Assembly: GCA_032622095.1 (NCBI GenBank)
Contig: CP136065.1
Location: 109,969,195 to 110,033,194, forward strand
Source: Siphonodentalium dalli
Taxonomy: Eukaryota > Mollusca > Scaphopoda > Gadilida > Siphonodentaliidae
DNA: 64,000 bases
Reading direction: 5' to 3'
Shown: in pieces, positions 11,501 to 26,500 of the stretch
Layout of the letters: each line of letters begins with the position of its first letter
Position numbering within the stretch: the first letter of the stretch is position 1
Notes under the pieces: model-generated
Databases searched by the model: none
What the model saw: the letters and a program-made list of their open reading frames with translations, nothing else
Told to the model about the DNA's origin: nothing
Position numbers and translations under genes: made by a program

Positions 11501-14500
11501 ATTCGTAGAGATGACGAAATATGAGTGCGACAGAGAATATTGTTTGATCGAAAGCATTTGAATTAATACGTCACAAGACTCGCCTTGATGCTGGCTAATA
11601 GGTATTTGTCCCTGCTTGGTGTTGGGAATGTCGTCACACAACACGCTCATGTCTGGATACAGTCTTACACGCACACGCCCAGACCCAGACGTAAGAATCA
11701 CATTACACACATAAGCTCTTTATCAATGACACTGCGGATAGGAACGCTCTTTAACTATCAACGCGATTAACCACGAAGTGCCATTTTTGTGACTGAGAGT
11801 GGAGAACGGGTGCTCTGAGCTTCTCCAAAACGCCGCGACGACCATTCCCGTGGGTTTTTACCCTTAGATGGGAAGTTTGAGCCCAATCGGTGCAGCCGTT
11901 TTCGAGTCTATAGAGGACAAATATATTTACACATATATTTACGTAGTTCTCAAAAATTTGTAACAATTTGTAGGAAACTCGTTACGAAGACACATATGCA
12001 CTGCTTTCCCATATTTTATATTTTACACTCTCAAATATATTTTTGGTCACATGTTAGTGCTGGACAACTCCTTTACAGTCTCATACCCTGTATAAACGCC
12101 ATACTCATGCTGGGCATTGGTCGACTGCGGAAGTGGTAAAGTACTATATGGTACACCTATTGTGTTAATTTTCTTATATTGAGCAGTGTAGCCCATACAA
12201 TATCTTTACCAACGTATTCAACACGTATACAATACGGAAAACGTCGACGTCACGAGTCACAAATTACGTCAACTTTATCTTTTGAACAAGAACTACAAAC
12301 TTTATTAATAAAGTCGCCTATCAGTTTGATAAAAATGGCTATAAATTACGACAGAAACGAATCAATAAACGCTAAATCTCGATGTTGAATAGTTCTAGTG
12401 GGTGTGTAATAAAACACAACCACACATTATGTGTGCGTGGTGAGAAAATTAAATTATGCTGCAAGTTACAACTCGCGCCCCATCGTTGTAACGTTGTAAC
12501 ATTCCGCGTAACAAACTCGTGCGTTAATTTTCACGTAATGCACACATATGTGTTGTTCTATTTTATGTGTCTATTTTATATGAATGAATAATCATTCCAG
12601 TGTGTATTTATAAAATAATATATGCCAGAAGTTGCATATTGTTGGCTTTAAAGTGCTAAATTGGAGCTTGGTCAATATTTACCACGTGCCCATCAACAAT
12701 GCCACTTGCCTATCATAACAAGTTTGTGCTTTGCCATGAGCCTATCTGCGGAGGCAATATGCCTGTCATAAATTTGTGATATGACACTCAGGAAAATCGA
12801 TATTTTTCCACGAAAAATATGTCTTTTATTGTGGATTTTGGTTTCATTGTATCAGTGGAATATGCATCTAGTGACATGTGTACATGAAGCCAACATATCG
12901 AGATTTCTACCATTTATATTATGTAGTTTCTTTGATAAACGACAAAAACCGGTTGTAAAATTCGACAAATTAAGTAATAAAAAATATATCTAAAGGCACA
13001 CGGCTATCACAAATGGTGTATGAATACACCAGTCATGGTCCTATCTAATGCCATAAGCGTTCTCGCCGGGTGGATTTCAGAATTTATTATTTTCCTAAAA
13101 TTCTGAGCACACATGTGAAAACCGCCACACAATATCACTACAGCAATATGCCTACCCACAGCCACCAGCCTATATGGTTATCGGGCGTGTTTTTGCTTTA
13201 GTTGTATTCAACTCATCCAATTGGCGATGGCGGTTGTGCATAACCACAATAGCAAGTGGCGAGTGTCAGAAGTGACTAATTAGTTGGTGCTTTCTTTGAC
13301 TACTCATTCATTTGACCATTTCTATACCAAATACCCATGGATGAGTAGTTTCCGTATAGGAACTGTTCAGATAATAAGTTCAACAACACCGTGTTGAACT
13401 TATTATCTGAACATTTTCAACCAATGATTGTGAATGATTGTGCACTTGTATTATCTTTTCGTCTGGCGGACGTCTGCTCATATATGTTATATATAATGTA
13501 TACTTAAAGGGGTACTGTACGCCATTTTCAATAAATTGCCGGTGACAACAACGATCTAATGTCGATAATATATAGAAAACTAAGTGATTTGAGTCGAAAA
13601 TGTATTCTGTAAACGTTCAGGTTAATAGGTTAGCTTAAAATCAAATTTAATAATTTGATTTAAATTTAATTTATGGCTGAAGTCATACATTAAATTACGA
13701 ATTTCCGTATACAAGACGTAATCAAAATAATTCACGGATAGTGGATTGGGCAATACTTGACACACATGATCGTGTAAAAAATTATGTTGATACTGGACGT
13801 AAACTCAAGCCACTCAATGACTAGTGACTATACAATGACTTAATGAGTATATGTGACTAGTATGCATATTATATAACATTTATTTGATACATTTGCTTGA
13901 AAACTGTCCAAATTGGTATTTTCGCATTCCGGCTTATCTGGCATCCGTAACATTACTTCGTAATCAACAGACTTTCAAATAATGGAAATCTGGTTACCTT
14001 ATTCTACACCCCAGAGACTAAAGAAACCAACAACAACATTTGGCTACAGTATCCCTTTAACATCCCTGATCCCTCAAAAGAAAACATACCATTCCAATGT
14101 ACTATGTATAATGGGATAATCCATTTAGTACAGAAAGGGTTGAACACATCTCAGAATCAGAGTTGTCGTTTTCTTCAGTGGTCATGTTGGATGATATAGC
14201 CAATGCATATAATCACCAAACATTTGCATAATATCATTAATCAATTAAATTTGAATTAAAGATACTCAATCCGATCAGATGCTCCTAAATTACTATTTCT
14301 TTGGCTTCGGAGGTAAAATATTTGATTCGAGTCGAGGAACCCATCCATCAAATCTCAGAGTGATCAGATATCGATTTTTAAAGTTTGTTAATGTCTCGAG
14401 ATGTGGCTCAGAAACACGTGGTCAAACGGACAGATTTGATGGATGAGTTCCTCGACTCGAATCAAATATTTGTACCCCCCCCCCCCCGAAGCCAAAGAAA

Positions 14501-17500
14501 TAGTAATTTAGAACCGTCTGATCAGATTGAGTACCTTTAAATTATATTAGAAATCTATGCAATGATTACTCGCTCTTAACACTTATCAATTCTTTAAAAC
14601 AAATTTTCAAATACGCGCTTAATACTTCAAAAGCTCTTTAAATCACTTCCTCAAATATCTCCGGTATTTCATCAATCCTAAACTCAACGTCACGTGGCAC
14701 GTGTTACTCCGATTCAATATCAATTGCTATCTAATTGTGAACCCCGATTATCTTTCGCTATTCAATCGTTTGCGTTTTTTTGTTGTTTTTTTTTAAATAC
14801 ACATTGACGAGTAGTAGTACCCTTAGGAAATGTTCAGATATAATAAGTTCAACAAACGAATTAATATCTGAACATTTCCCACCAATTTCTACACTTATTT
14901 GTCGTCTGCATACATTTCGTGAACATCCCTCCATATGAATACGCCTTGTCACTGAGTCGCGGCCATGTTGGATCCATCCACCCCGTTCAGTTTGTGTACT
15001 GCTACATGTCAAGGTTTTGGAGTATAGCATTCCATATATGGAATTCATGAATATTCAAAAGCTCCATATATGGAATTCTACTCCAGAACTTTGACCATTA
15101 GCACTAAAAATCGGAACGGGGCTGGATGGATCCAATATGGTCGCGACTCAGTGACAAGGCATATAATAATATACCATTCCAATGACTACTTTTGACTGGA
15201 TGGGACATTCCATTTAATAAAGAAATGGTTAATCCAAACGCTGCGACTGCCAGAGCGAGCTCATGCTTTTCGAAAATAAAACCACAAAAATAACAAGGTC
15301 AGTAAATTGTCTGTTAGAACGATAACAAATTTTCAAGGCCGAGATTTTAGAAATCAGAACAAAAAATAAACAACTTTAAATAAATTGAAAGTGAAACAAA
15401 CGGAAATTAAAATGAACACAGCATACACAATTCTGTAACAAGTTGTCAGTTGAGTTATAATGAGCTCTGTAATATGTTGTTTAGAGAGTGTACAGTAATG
15501 CCCTAAGTAATAGGTCATTACTGTACGTTATTTTGTCTTCACACCATGTCACCCAGTCTCTTTGGAAACTCGACGAAAATGTATCGAATTCACGCCTCTG
15601 GCAGAGTGCTGTCCCAAAATTGACATCCAGATAAAATTACCATGAAATATTTTTCGTTCGATTTTGAAGAATTTCGAAAGGTTCATAAATTATTATGTGG
15701 TCGTTAGAAGTGTTGTATGGGAAGATATACTATATATAGAGAATCGTATTCAGCTTTTCAAATCGGTCACAAGTGTATACGAAGACAGCCCGTCACCGAC
15801 AATCACTTTCGAACAATCAGTTTTTTTAGTATTAGCTCGCATAGTTCGAGACCAGTATTTTATATTTTAAGCAGACAAAAATGAAGAAGATGAAAAAAAA
15901 AATTGCGATTTGTACAAAACATGTTTTTAATTGATGTTGCATAACGTTGAAGAGTTAGAAAAAAATCTTGCCGTATCGGTCCTTGCAATGGGTGCCACCA
16001 TTTTGTTGCAAACGACCTTCATTTTAACGACGGGGACGTTTTTAAAGTGGGGATCCACAACATATCACGTAATTAAACGATAATTGAAAAGTTGACTGCG
16101 AAAGTGATCGCCGGTGAAAAAGTATACTTAACTACACCATCAGTCCATTTTCAATACAATCCATCTTCAACATAGATAACCACCCATGATGGATGAACTG
16201 CATGTGATACCTTGGTTACCCTTCACCAGAAGCACAGAATACGCCTACTTACTATCAGGGTCCAGTTCCGCCCACGTCTGTAGGACGCGGAACGCCGGGG
16301 AGGGAATGTGCTTGCCAGTGTATCTTATCGAAGCTTGGTCGTATTTTCCAATAGGCTGATCGGCATCCTCATCGGCAACTTTAGAGTGAAGAGATCAGAA
16401 CATATCATTAAGTAAAATGTGAATCAGTATTTTATAAGTATGGAGGTTTATAGAACATCGGATGCATCTATAATGGTTGACACCATCTTCAATGTTAATG
16501 GTCATAATGATTATGAACATCTTCCACAGTCAGTAGCGAGTTTGCGATACCCGTCGGACGGGTACGGGTACCGGTAGATCCAGGTAGATCGGTGAAAATC
16601 GTCATGGTCATTTGCGTACTTTGAATGCAGCACATAAAGCGATAGGGATTTGGAACGGGTAGATGTATCCCGTTGACTGGTAGTCTTTCGCTAAAGTTTT
16701 CTCACTCAAAAGTACATTAGTTATACGAAATAACAGTCAGCTATGCATTAATCTATTTATTGCACGATTTAATTGCCAAATCTCATTGATACATTTGTCA
16801 TTTAAGCCATGTTTTATGTTCAAAGTATCGAGGCGGCTTCTAACACTAAGATAACTATGGAACGCCGATTTGTTTACTGACAACTGTCTTCACTCAAGTA
16901 ATGACATGTTATTTTTTGGGAATGTGATTTGGGGGGGGGGGGCTAACCCCGGGATTCTCGACATGTTATGATTAAGAGAGTGAGTTGGCGGTGCTATACG
17001 CAGTCTCGACACATGGACGTAATTATAGGGGGTCTCCGCGTTGAGAAGGTGTGTCCACCTTCAAATTCCCAACTATACACCCCCTTAAACCACACCAAAC
17101 AGAGGTTTGTGCGTAATTCAAATTGTGCACGCCGTTGGGCTCTGATTCCCCCCAACTGATCCTTCACTGTCCTGAATATTATTGTAGACTGTTCTAAATG
17201 GATCAGTAGTCTTGTTGCAGAAGTCCTGTGATTGGGGGGGGGGGTCCACCTTGCCGACCATGCAGTACGAGAACAGTTTTGTAGATATGAACCTTGAAAT
17301 TGCAAAATCATAACATCTAGTGGTCTAACACCAGGCAAATTCACGCCCTGGTTTGTTTTTCACAAATCAATGATCAGTATTGACGAGCCACTGAATGTGG
17401 TTAGACCAGGCATACCGGGTCGACCATGGTTCGGTCTGGTGTGAGAACGTTTTGAAATCTGAACATGAAAATTGATAAATTATTGACTTTCCTCAAGCTT

Positions 17501-20500
17501 TACATTTGTTGGATATTTCCAACCTGCTGTTGACCATATAGCCCGAATGTTTTTCTACCAAAAGTAGGAATATTTGCAAATGTTGGTCTAAAACTATAAA
17601 AAAAAATCCGCACTAATACATTTTTGGAAAATCAAACTGAATGACAGAATAATTTTAACGTATGTTTTGGTGTGTTAGGTATATGCAATATCCAACTGTT
17701 GACAAAAGTTGGGGTGATACACCCCACCCTCTCGCCACGTCCCCTATCGACCCTTTGTGCATAAGTACACCGTGAATGTTTTACACGATTGAATACAACC
17801 GTTCAGTTATTGTACCTTATGTGGTGGTGACTGATTTCTCATTTTAATATAGATATTTGACTTTTGAACGGACATGGCGCATTTGAACCCCAAGACTGTT
17901 GTATATTGTAGTGGCCGATAGTGACACCAAATACTGATATACACACCTCATAGTCGGCACAATCTTACCGTCATCAGATCGACTTTTAGCTGTTTTCTTT
18001 GTTTCGCATAGACGTGAAGCAAACGCTCTTTATTCGAACCATATAATGAATAGTGTACCATTAAACACCCTTTATATTTAACAAGTTTGATTTTTATACG
18101 CCCGTTTGAAAAAAAACGGCCGCATTATAGTATTGGTCTGTCCGTCCGGGCGTCCGTCCGTTAACCTGGTTTCCGGATGATAACTTTAGTTAGAGTGAAC
18201 CAAATTCAATAAAATTTGGTATGTGGGTTTATTAGCCGAAAAGTAAGTTCAAGTTCGAATTTGGGTTCCGCCCGCCAATTTTCACCGGAGTTATGCCCCT
18301 TATTTGACGTTTTTTTACTTAGAAAATCCTTGAAATTTGTTGTCCGGATGATATCTTTAGTATAGTTTATCGGAATGAATCCAAATTTGGTATATTACTT
18401 TCTCCCACCAAAACACAGGTCAAGTTCGAACTTGGGTTCTGGCAGAGTTAGTTAGAGTGAACCGATTTCAATCAAATTTGGTATGTGGGTTTATTAGGAG
18501 AAAAGACAGCTCAAGTTCGAATTTGGGTTCCGTCCACCAATTTTCACCGGAGTTATGCCCCTTATTTGACGTAATTTGACTTAGAAAATCCCTGAAATTT
18601 GTTTTCCGGATGATAACTTTACTAGAGCTTATCGGATTCAATGATAATTTGGTATATTACTTTCTCCCACCAAAACACAGGTCAAGTTCAAATTTGAGTT
18701 CCGTCCGCCAATTTTAACCAGAGTTATGCCCCTTTTTTACCAGTTTCCGCCGACCCAAGAGAGGGGGTATTTTGCACGCCCAGTGTAGCTCTTGTTCTAC
18801 CTACATCCGGGTTTAGACCCAGACAAATATCCAAGTTCTTGGGATGAATATTCCCTTGCCCGACCCTTCGAAAGATTCCAACCCATTACCAGTTATATGA
18901 CTAAATATTCCCCAACTAATATAAGGGGCAATTTCGGTCTTATATCTGACTAAAAGTGCATGCATGTAGGACATTCTTGGACCCTGGGTCTAAACCAACA
19001 CATTTTACACCGAATAATGGTTGGATTATTAAATTAGCGTAATTGGATATTTGTGCTATCATAACATATTTTCTCAGTCAGAAAATTCCATCTGTTCTAG
19101 ACGACACTCGAACGGTCTGGGAAATTACTTATGAAAGCTAATTATTGAAAATGTTACCAAAATGAGTCAAAGAAAGATGCCAACCCCTTCCACTTTCGCC
19201 TCGTCCCTGGTTAATGCAATCCATTATCCACGCAGATGTCCATCATATAACCATAACAACAAGTATAACGTCGGCCAAGAAAGCGAAGCGGATAACAATT
19301 TCTCTACATCATATATATTGTGCTGCAATTGGCTCACCATACACTACCCGTCGATATGCTTAATTCTACCCGTAAAACAGGTTGCGATTTCAAAACGTGT
19401 ACCGGTACGGGTAGCTACCAGTACCCGTACCGGTACCAGTACCCGTTTGAAATCGCAAACTCGCTACTATCTTATTTCTATCCACTTTCGAAATCTTCCT
19501 TATCTTATTTATCAATATATCATATATGACAGATGCATTTAATCGACATGTCACCGGTCGTGGCTTTGAAATACTGGTATCCCAATAAAATTTCCCATGC
19601 ACATTTTCTTATTCTCAGACTCTTTTTTGAGTGTTTCGAACGAACTGCATGGTCGTAAAGGGCCCAGTTATAGTTCCTTCAATATTGGCTATAAATAAAG
19701 ATAGATAATAATCATAAAATTCTGTGATCACGAATTTAAAGTAAATGCTACACACTAGATCATTTGGGCCAATAAATTTGAAAATTAAAACGAATTATAT
19801 GCGCAATTTGTGTAGTACAATTTGCAGTTACTTGTGCTGAAAAAAAAGTCACAGAAAGGAAACAAATGTACACTGACGTATGATATGGACAATAGACATT
19901 GAAGACATAGTCGATACATTTTACGTATTCACAATTTACCAACGCTGTGTGTGGAATGCATGGACAATACAAAATGATAATATTCGTATGAATCACGATA
20001 CTTTCTGCCATAAGACAAATGAAATGGATGAGTATAGGGGTGGACAAACGTTGGCAAGGTAAAGGGAAAAATAAACAGCATGCCGCTTATCAGTAATTTG
20101 TGGCCACATTTTTCTATATTTGTGTCAAATATGTTTGTGAACACTATTATAATATATAGAATGAAAGGATTATAACTACTAAATCATATAGGGTTGGCTA
20201 GTTGGTCTATATATAGCTGAGATCTAATGGTCTATCGGAGTATATCGATATATATAGTCTGCATTCATGGGTAACATTTAATTATATTGGTGAGCGGTAA
20301 ACTAGAAACATTCGTATTTATATATACTAAAACCAGACGGTCGAGATCTAGAAATTTGTTACACATCCATATCATTGTTTATAACGTTTCGGTATATTGT
20401 AAAAGTTTTACAATATGTAAAAGTTTTACAGTATACCGAAACAAAAAGTTAGTGATAACGGAAAGTGGAAATGTGCATGTAAATAGACATGTGATATTTT

Positions 20501-23500
20501 AAATATCAAGCTGGAACAATTGTAACTCACTTATCAACTTGCTGATATACTAATCGTTTTATAAATGGGATAGTTCATGTAAGTGTAATCAAATAGTTTT
20601 CATGAGCATTATGCACCTTTAATGTAACATTATTTGTCATATTTTTTGGGGGAATTGTTGATTTATATTTTATAATGTCTGGTGTTAGTGAACTAACACG
20701 TGAGCTATATTCGAGACTGGGCCTAAAAGCTGGAAAAAGTTAGTAAGTTTAGTCATCATTCCGGGTTAACTATCATGTTAATGTCCCTGGCAATACCAAG
20801 AGTTGTCTACCTTGAGAATCCGAATCTGGCTCGTCAATTGACAAGCTCTTGAGTTTCTGAAAAGCCTTCGATGGAATCTTACTGCTCGGGTGCAAGCCCG
20901 AGAATCTCATTTCGTCATCATCAGCATTAAACCGGGTCTCTGGGTCTTTCTGACGTCGGGACCTATTAACTGTAAAACAAGATCTCTTTGGATTTAAAGG
21001 TAGCAACAGACAACTGCCTTATTCAATACCTTTCGTGCGTCTTTCTGCATCCGATCCACGTACACAATATATCAATATATACCGAATTTGCACTCTCTGT
21101 AATTTAAAAATTTGCGATGAATACCAAATGGTACTGGAATGTAGGGAACTTAACGTACTTAGAATAAGATACTGAAACCATACTAATACCAGATATGATC
21201 ATTTATAAACAACCCGCTCTATTTATCTACCGAAATCACAAGCCTATTAAAAACTTGCCAGTATGTATTAAGAAGGTCCTTGAAAGATTTAGCCGCCCCC
21301 CCCCCCACTGAGGCTTATTGCCACCCAGCCTGTCGAACTGAAACGGCACAACTAACGAATATCTACCACCCATTCCTATATGTTTATGTCATATATACAA
21401 TATAGATGTATACTTGTAATGATACATGTAGTATTTATATATATACATCTGTAATATAAAATATTGACGATCAGAATAAACTGAATTGAATTGAATTTTG
21501 ATCCAGAAATTGTTCTCTTTGTGTTGTCCATTTATAGATATGCACATTATTCTGTAAAATGTAAGTTTCTCAGACACTACCACTTGTCTCCAAGCGTACC
21601 AATCCACACTACTAGGTATATTTTAAATATTGTTCCAGATATTTGTCTCTTAGTGGTGTCAATCTCCAGACATTCTCGTTAACCCTTCCATGACTGCAGC
21701 TTCCTGAAATTTTGCGAAAACCCTGTGCCAATCCATTCTCTTATATATATGATTCTCTCATGGGGAGCCTCGCATATATAAGATAATGCATTGGCCTACC
21801 AATATTTGCATATACCTTGTAAGCCAGTTCATTATCTTATATATATGGGAGACTCACACATTTAAGAGAACACACTGACACAGGATCTTTAATGAGGCAC
21901 CAGCGCAGCTCCCGCCATGACCGGGGTTTAACGTTAAACAAGATAAAGGGCTCTGTTAGAGTTATTGTTGTTATTTGTTTAAACACTATTAGCTGTATGT
22001 AGTGTCCGTATACGGACATAGAGCATGTCTTTGTTATCGATACAATAAGCGAGATAACTGAGTCGCGGCCATATTGGATTCACCCAGCCCCCGTTCCGCG
22101 GTTTAAGTGCTACATGTCAAAGTTCTGGAGGTGCAATATTCTTGAATTCCATATATGGAATCATGAATATTCAAAAGTTCCATATATGAAATGCACCTGT
22201 AGCATTTAAACCGCGGAACGGGGGCTGGATGAATCCAATATGGCCGCGACTTAGTTATCTCGCTTATTAAGGCTTCTAAAATTGTTAGACTAACACATTT
22301 ACGCTTGAATCTATATCAGACGGAAGGTTTTGGGCTCTTTCTGGTATGTGATGCACAGCACCATTCTGTGATGTGGATGATGTGTTACATTTATATATAG
22401 GGATTTGATTCTAATTTATACCTATATATATGATGTTAACGATATGTAACGTGAAACAAATAACGAAATGATAACAAATTAAACACATTCCAGGTTGCTT
22501 AACCTTCAATGTATAAAAAATTAATTGAAGAACACACCAGCAGAAGACTACCAACAATGGCATTTTAATGCAGATAAATGTAGCAAACGAACAAAGAATA
22601 AGCATTTTCGAAGAAATTCACAAAATGGAGTTAAACGAGAAATCGTCATAATATTAATAATATTCAGTTAAAAAGATAGAAAAATATACCTGACATCAAC
22701 CAGGGGTCATTGAAAGGTTATGTTTTGACATGAACATTTATCACGTTATGCAAGTTATTATAAAACTGCTGTTCCAAACTATTTATAAAAAGACATTCAA
22801 CGGCTAATTGCTCAATATTGTATCGAACTTTAATATCGATAACTATTATATTAGCACTGAAAAGGATAAACGGAACCTCTGTTAACTTCGCTCATGTTCA
22901 CTTGATCGTATTTTCGATCTTTTTTTGTCGCTCATTTACTTGATGGAGTTCAACATTTCAGAGTTGCGTGTAAGTGATGGATGAAGATTTATAACTTTTT
23001 AAGAATCTGTTTTAAAAAAAAAGTTCATGCATGAATTCAGCAATTTCAAACAATTCATATAGCCGAACAAAGTCATTTAAATGCACCATACATTCTCCTC
23101 AGAAATACGTACCTGGTTCAACATCCTCCGTTCCTTTAAAGCATATAGATGATAAAAAACGGTAATATCATGTCGCTACCATATGGAATAATGCTAACAT
23201 TAGAATGAAAGGAAGCCCAATTAACTTCAATTCGTGCAGAAATGCAGGCATACATGTTACAAGTGATATGTCCCAAACCAAACGCGGAATATGACACCCA
23301 TGACTCCCTAAAAGCTACATTGAATATTTATACTAACTTCATTACTATAGCTAGCCTAAAACGACAAATATATAGCATTCCAAACTCTAGAAATCAGCCC
23401 ATCCTACGATTACCCTTCCAGTTCTTACCCAAAACTTTGAACCTCTTATATTTAGGGATCGGAAGTGCGGTCAACTCTTTCGTCGAACCCTGTCAATAGG

Positions 23501-26500
23501 GAATCCGGTGCCAAACTCATGTGAAAAATGGAATTCGGAAATAAAAGACGACTCTCAATCATGGGACATTATATTTCGCAATTTATTTACTATACCATGC
23601 CTGACATGAAACTCAAATGGCTCAAATATAGAATTTAATAAGAGAATTCCCACGACGAACAGATCTCTGAAGATAGCAGGCATTATTAGAGCTATCGATG
23701 TTAAATACTCAAGAAAACATTTCGCACATTTTCTGGGTCTGCCCACACAAACATCGGTTCATAACCGAACTTCAGTCTTGGTTGAAAATAAATCAAGTGT
23801 CTATACATATTACAAAACCATGTATGCTTTTGGAAGTTTATCATTGTCAAGTGAATTATATCATTAATCACTGTCTACTTCTACTAAACACTATATATGG
23901 GACTAAATTCGACCAGATCCAACTCTCAACAAAGGCATTTCTTGCTGAATTGAAATTGAAAATTGAAATATAAAGTACACGCCTAGATTCAACATGGGAT
24001 ATCAAGAGTTTCACAACCCATGGCTACCCTTAGAAGTTAAACAATGAAATTAATGAGAAAAAGTTATTGACTTGCTGATTTCCCCCAACAAAACTAACTA
24101 GATGAATGTATATACATCGTATAACACAATTATACACATAAAGCCCGGGACCCGAGCTATCTCTCAAGTTTGCATTAATCGTTTCTTAACTCGATCATCA
24201 AAAAGCCGACCATCGGTCAGATGCTCGTAGCCCGCTTATATATAACCATGGGTATATGCGAGAAATACACAATGAAAACACACTCCACAGTTTGGATCGA
24301 TAAGCCTTGCCCTGTGTATTTTGATGTTGCGTTTTTTGACAATCGGTCTTCCGTATCATTTCTACAACACAATTATCGTTTTACTTGCAGCACGACGTTA
24401 CCGTGTGATCGCCACGGAAGCGTTTTTATTTAGAGTATGGACAATATATTGCCCCCCCCCCGGTGCAGTGTATTCTTGGATAGAAAATAAATAGGCCTAT
24501 GCCGAAAGCAGCAACTAAGTCGCTCGGGGCACCCCTGGTTGAGCCTGGGATATTTGATACTCGGGACTTGGCTAAGGGTTTTCGTTGGGGGGGGGGTAAT
24601 TCAGTTTGCACCCCCGGGGCTTTGACTTTTCCCAAATGTTCCCCCACAGACTACTAGATGGTAGCCTATTATAAACGGACCAGTAGTCTTGTGGTCTCTA
24701 GCCATGCATGGCGATGAAAAGGATGCTTCGGCCCAGTATGAGATTAAAAATCCTAACATCTAGTGGTATAACGCCAGACAAATTTACACCCCGATTTATT
24801 TTTTCTTAAATTAATTAGCAAGTAATTACTGGCAAGGGCACAGGACACACGGGTCGGACGTTTGTTCGCCCAATGTGAGAACATTTTGAAATCTGAACAT
24901 GAAAATTTGACATTCCTAACATCTAGACTTGCATTAAGCTTTCCAATTCGGGAAAATATTCAACCTGACACTCACCTTAAGGTTTGAAAATTGCCAACTG
25001 ATGGCCATTTCAGTCCAGAATTTCGCAAATGAAAAGGAAATATGCAAATGTTGGTGTAAAAACAACAAATTCGTCACTTAGAAATTGTTGGTAAATCAAA
25101 TTATGAGAACAATTTGAACCTACTTTTGGTGTGAATTTTCCAACTAATGTTGCATTAGGTTTGTGGGGTAAGACCCCTGCATAAGCACGTCCCTGCGTGG
25201 CACCCCGTACTAAGAGCGCGATCTTGCATTCAATGAAGACAAGAAATCATCGATACTAAATTATGTTGGGTGGCACCCGGGTAGGGGTCAGGCGGCTACA
25301 TCTCCACCCCTGTCTAGGAGGGATAGCCACCCCCGTCGGTGAGATATGCAATGGTCAACCAACTCGGTAGTAAAGCCCGCCCCCTGTCGGGGAATCGTAT
25401 AGCCCCTGCGTCGGGGATATTCTGGCGCCACCCTGTTTGAAATCCTATGGATATTTTAAAGGAGATGACCACATATGGAGCAGAAATCAGGGGGAAATGA
25501 GCTCTTATAACCACAAAGCTACACTAAAGACATCCCAAATATCAAATATGACACAATAGAGCTCGGTGGAATAGAGTGCATATAATTTCTGTGCAAATTA
25601 CAAAAGTGGTGCGCATTGAAAATTACACATATTATAATAATACAGTTGATTGAGAACAGCCCATGGTTGTGCAAATGTCGGATTTTAATGTATTACGTAT
25701 ATATTATGCCCCAGGAGTTTTTGAATGAAATCAGGACCCGTCTAATGAAAAGAGATAGGTTTTTCAAGGTTTTATGTCGTTTACAGTTAAAAAGTTCACT
25801 TAATTTGATGGTATTTGGTCGACGATAATAATATTTGTGTATGTATTTGACTCGCAGGTCTTTTAAACACGGGCAGAAATCAGGGGAAACCACAAAGCTA
25901 CACTAAAGACATCCCAAATAAACCCAAATTGAATGCAGTTGCATATAGTATATATGGTATCGTTCTGTTAGCCTCTCTATATCATATACATACTTTTTCT
26001 AAAAACCCTTAAACCAACTCGACATGCGATTTCCCTGCACTCCTGTTGTGCAAATACTTGTATAAAGGAGTGCGTCTATTTCAGACAAAGTTCAAACAGT
26101 AAATATGACCAGACAAGACATAGAAACCGCTAATCTCATTACCCATCCATCTAACAACACCAGTCGAACATGATTACCCTTCAAAGCAATAACACCAGGC
26201 ACCATGTTACGGACAACCACAGGCACACACACCATGGATAAATACACGGTCAAAAGCACGGCGGTTTTTTTGGACGGTTATATCTGACATATACCCACAT
26301 TTATATATAAACGGGCTACGAGCATCTGACCGCATGAATTTATTTGCGCCAAACTTAACTCTTTATATAACTGTATACCATGACACTATTAATTAAGAAC
26401 ACGAACGTTGTATCACCCAATGACCAGCGGAATAACAATCTACTTATATATTCAAAATAACTATAACACACCAACTATATGATTCATGTATGATTGTCCA

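Larger units (their letters stand above)
9031..16252 (-). other. Intron with a TIR-bounded element and several MITEs
   Basis: The intron carries a dispersed repeat at about 9100-9480, a 3.2-kb inverted-repeat-bounded element (10020-13188), hairpin 13364-13413, and MITEs at 13504-14060, 14256-14540 and 14938-15172. A short hairpin is near 15492-15527. Between these (9480-10020, 15530-16250) I see nothing recognisable. Confidence 0.6.
16379..20810 (-). other. Intron with repeats only
   Basis: No exon seen. It holds a (GGTACC)-like short-word cluster at 16535-16620, a family E repeat at about 16925-17770, a dispersed tandem repeat at 18090-18780, a second GGTACC cluster at 19390-19470, and a perfect hairpin at 20386-20442. 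A forward frame at 19162-19542 is repeat-driven and not called. Confidence 0.6.

Noticed and set aside
16994-17344. 116-codon minus-strand frame
   Set aside because: It lies wholly inside dispersed repeat family E, which is not conserved as coding in the other copies.
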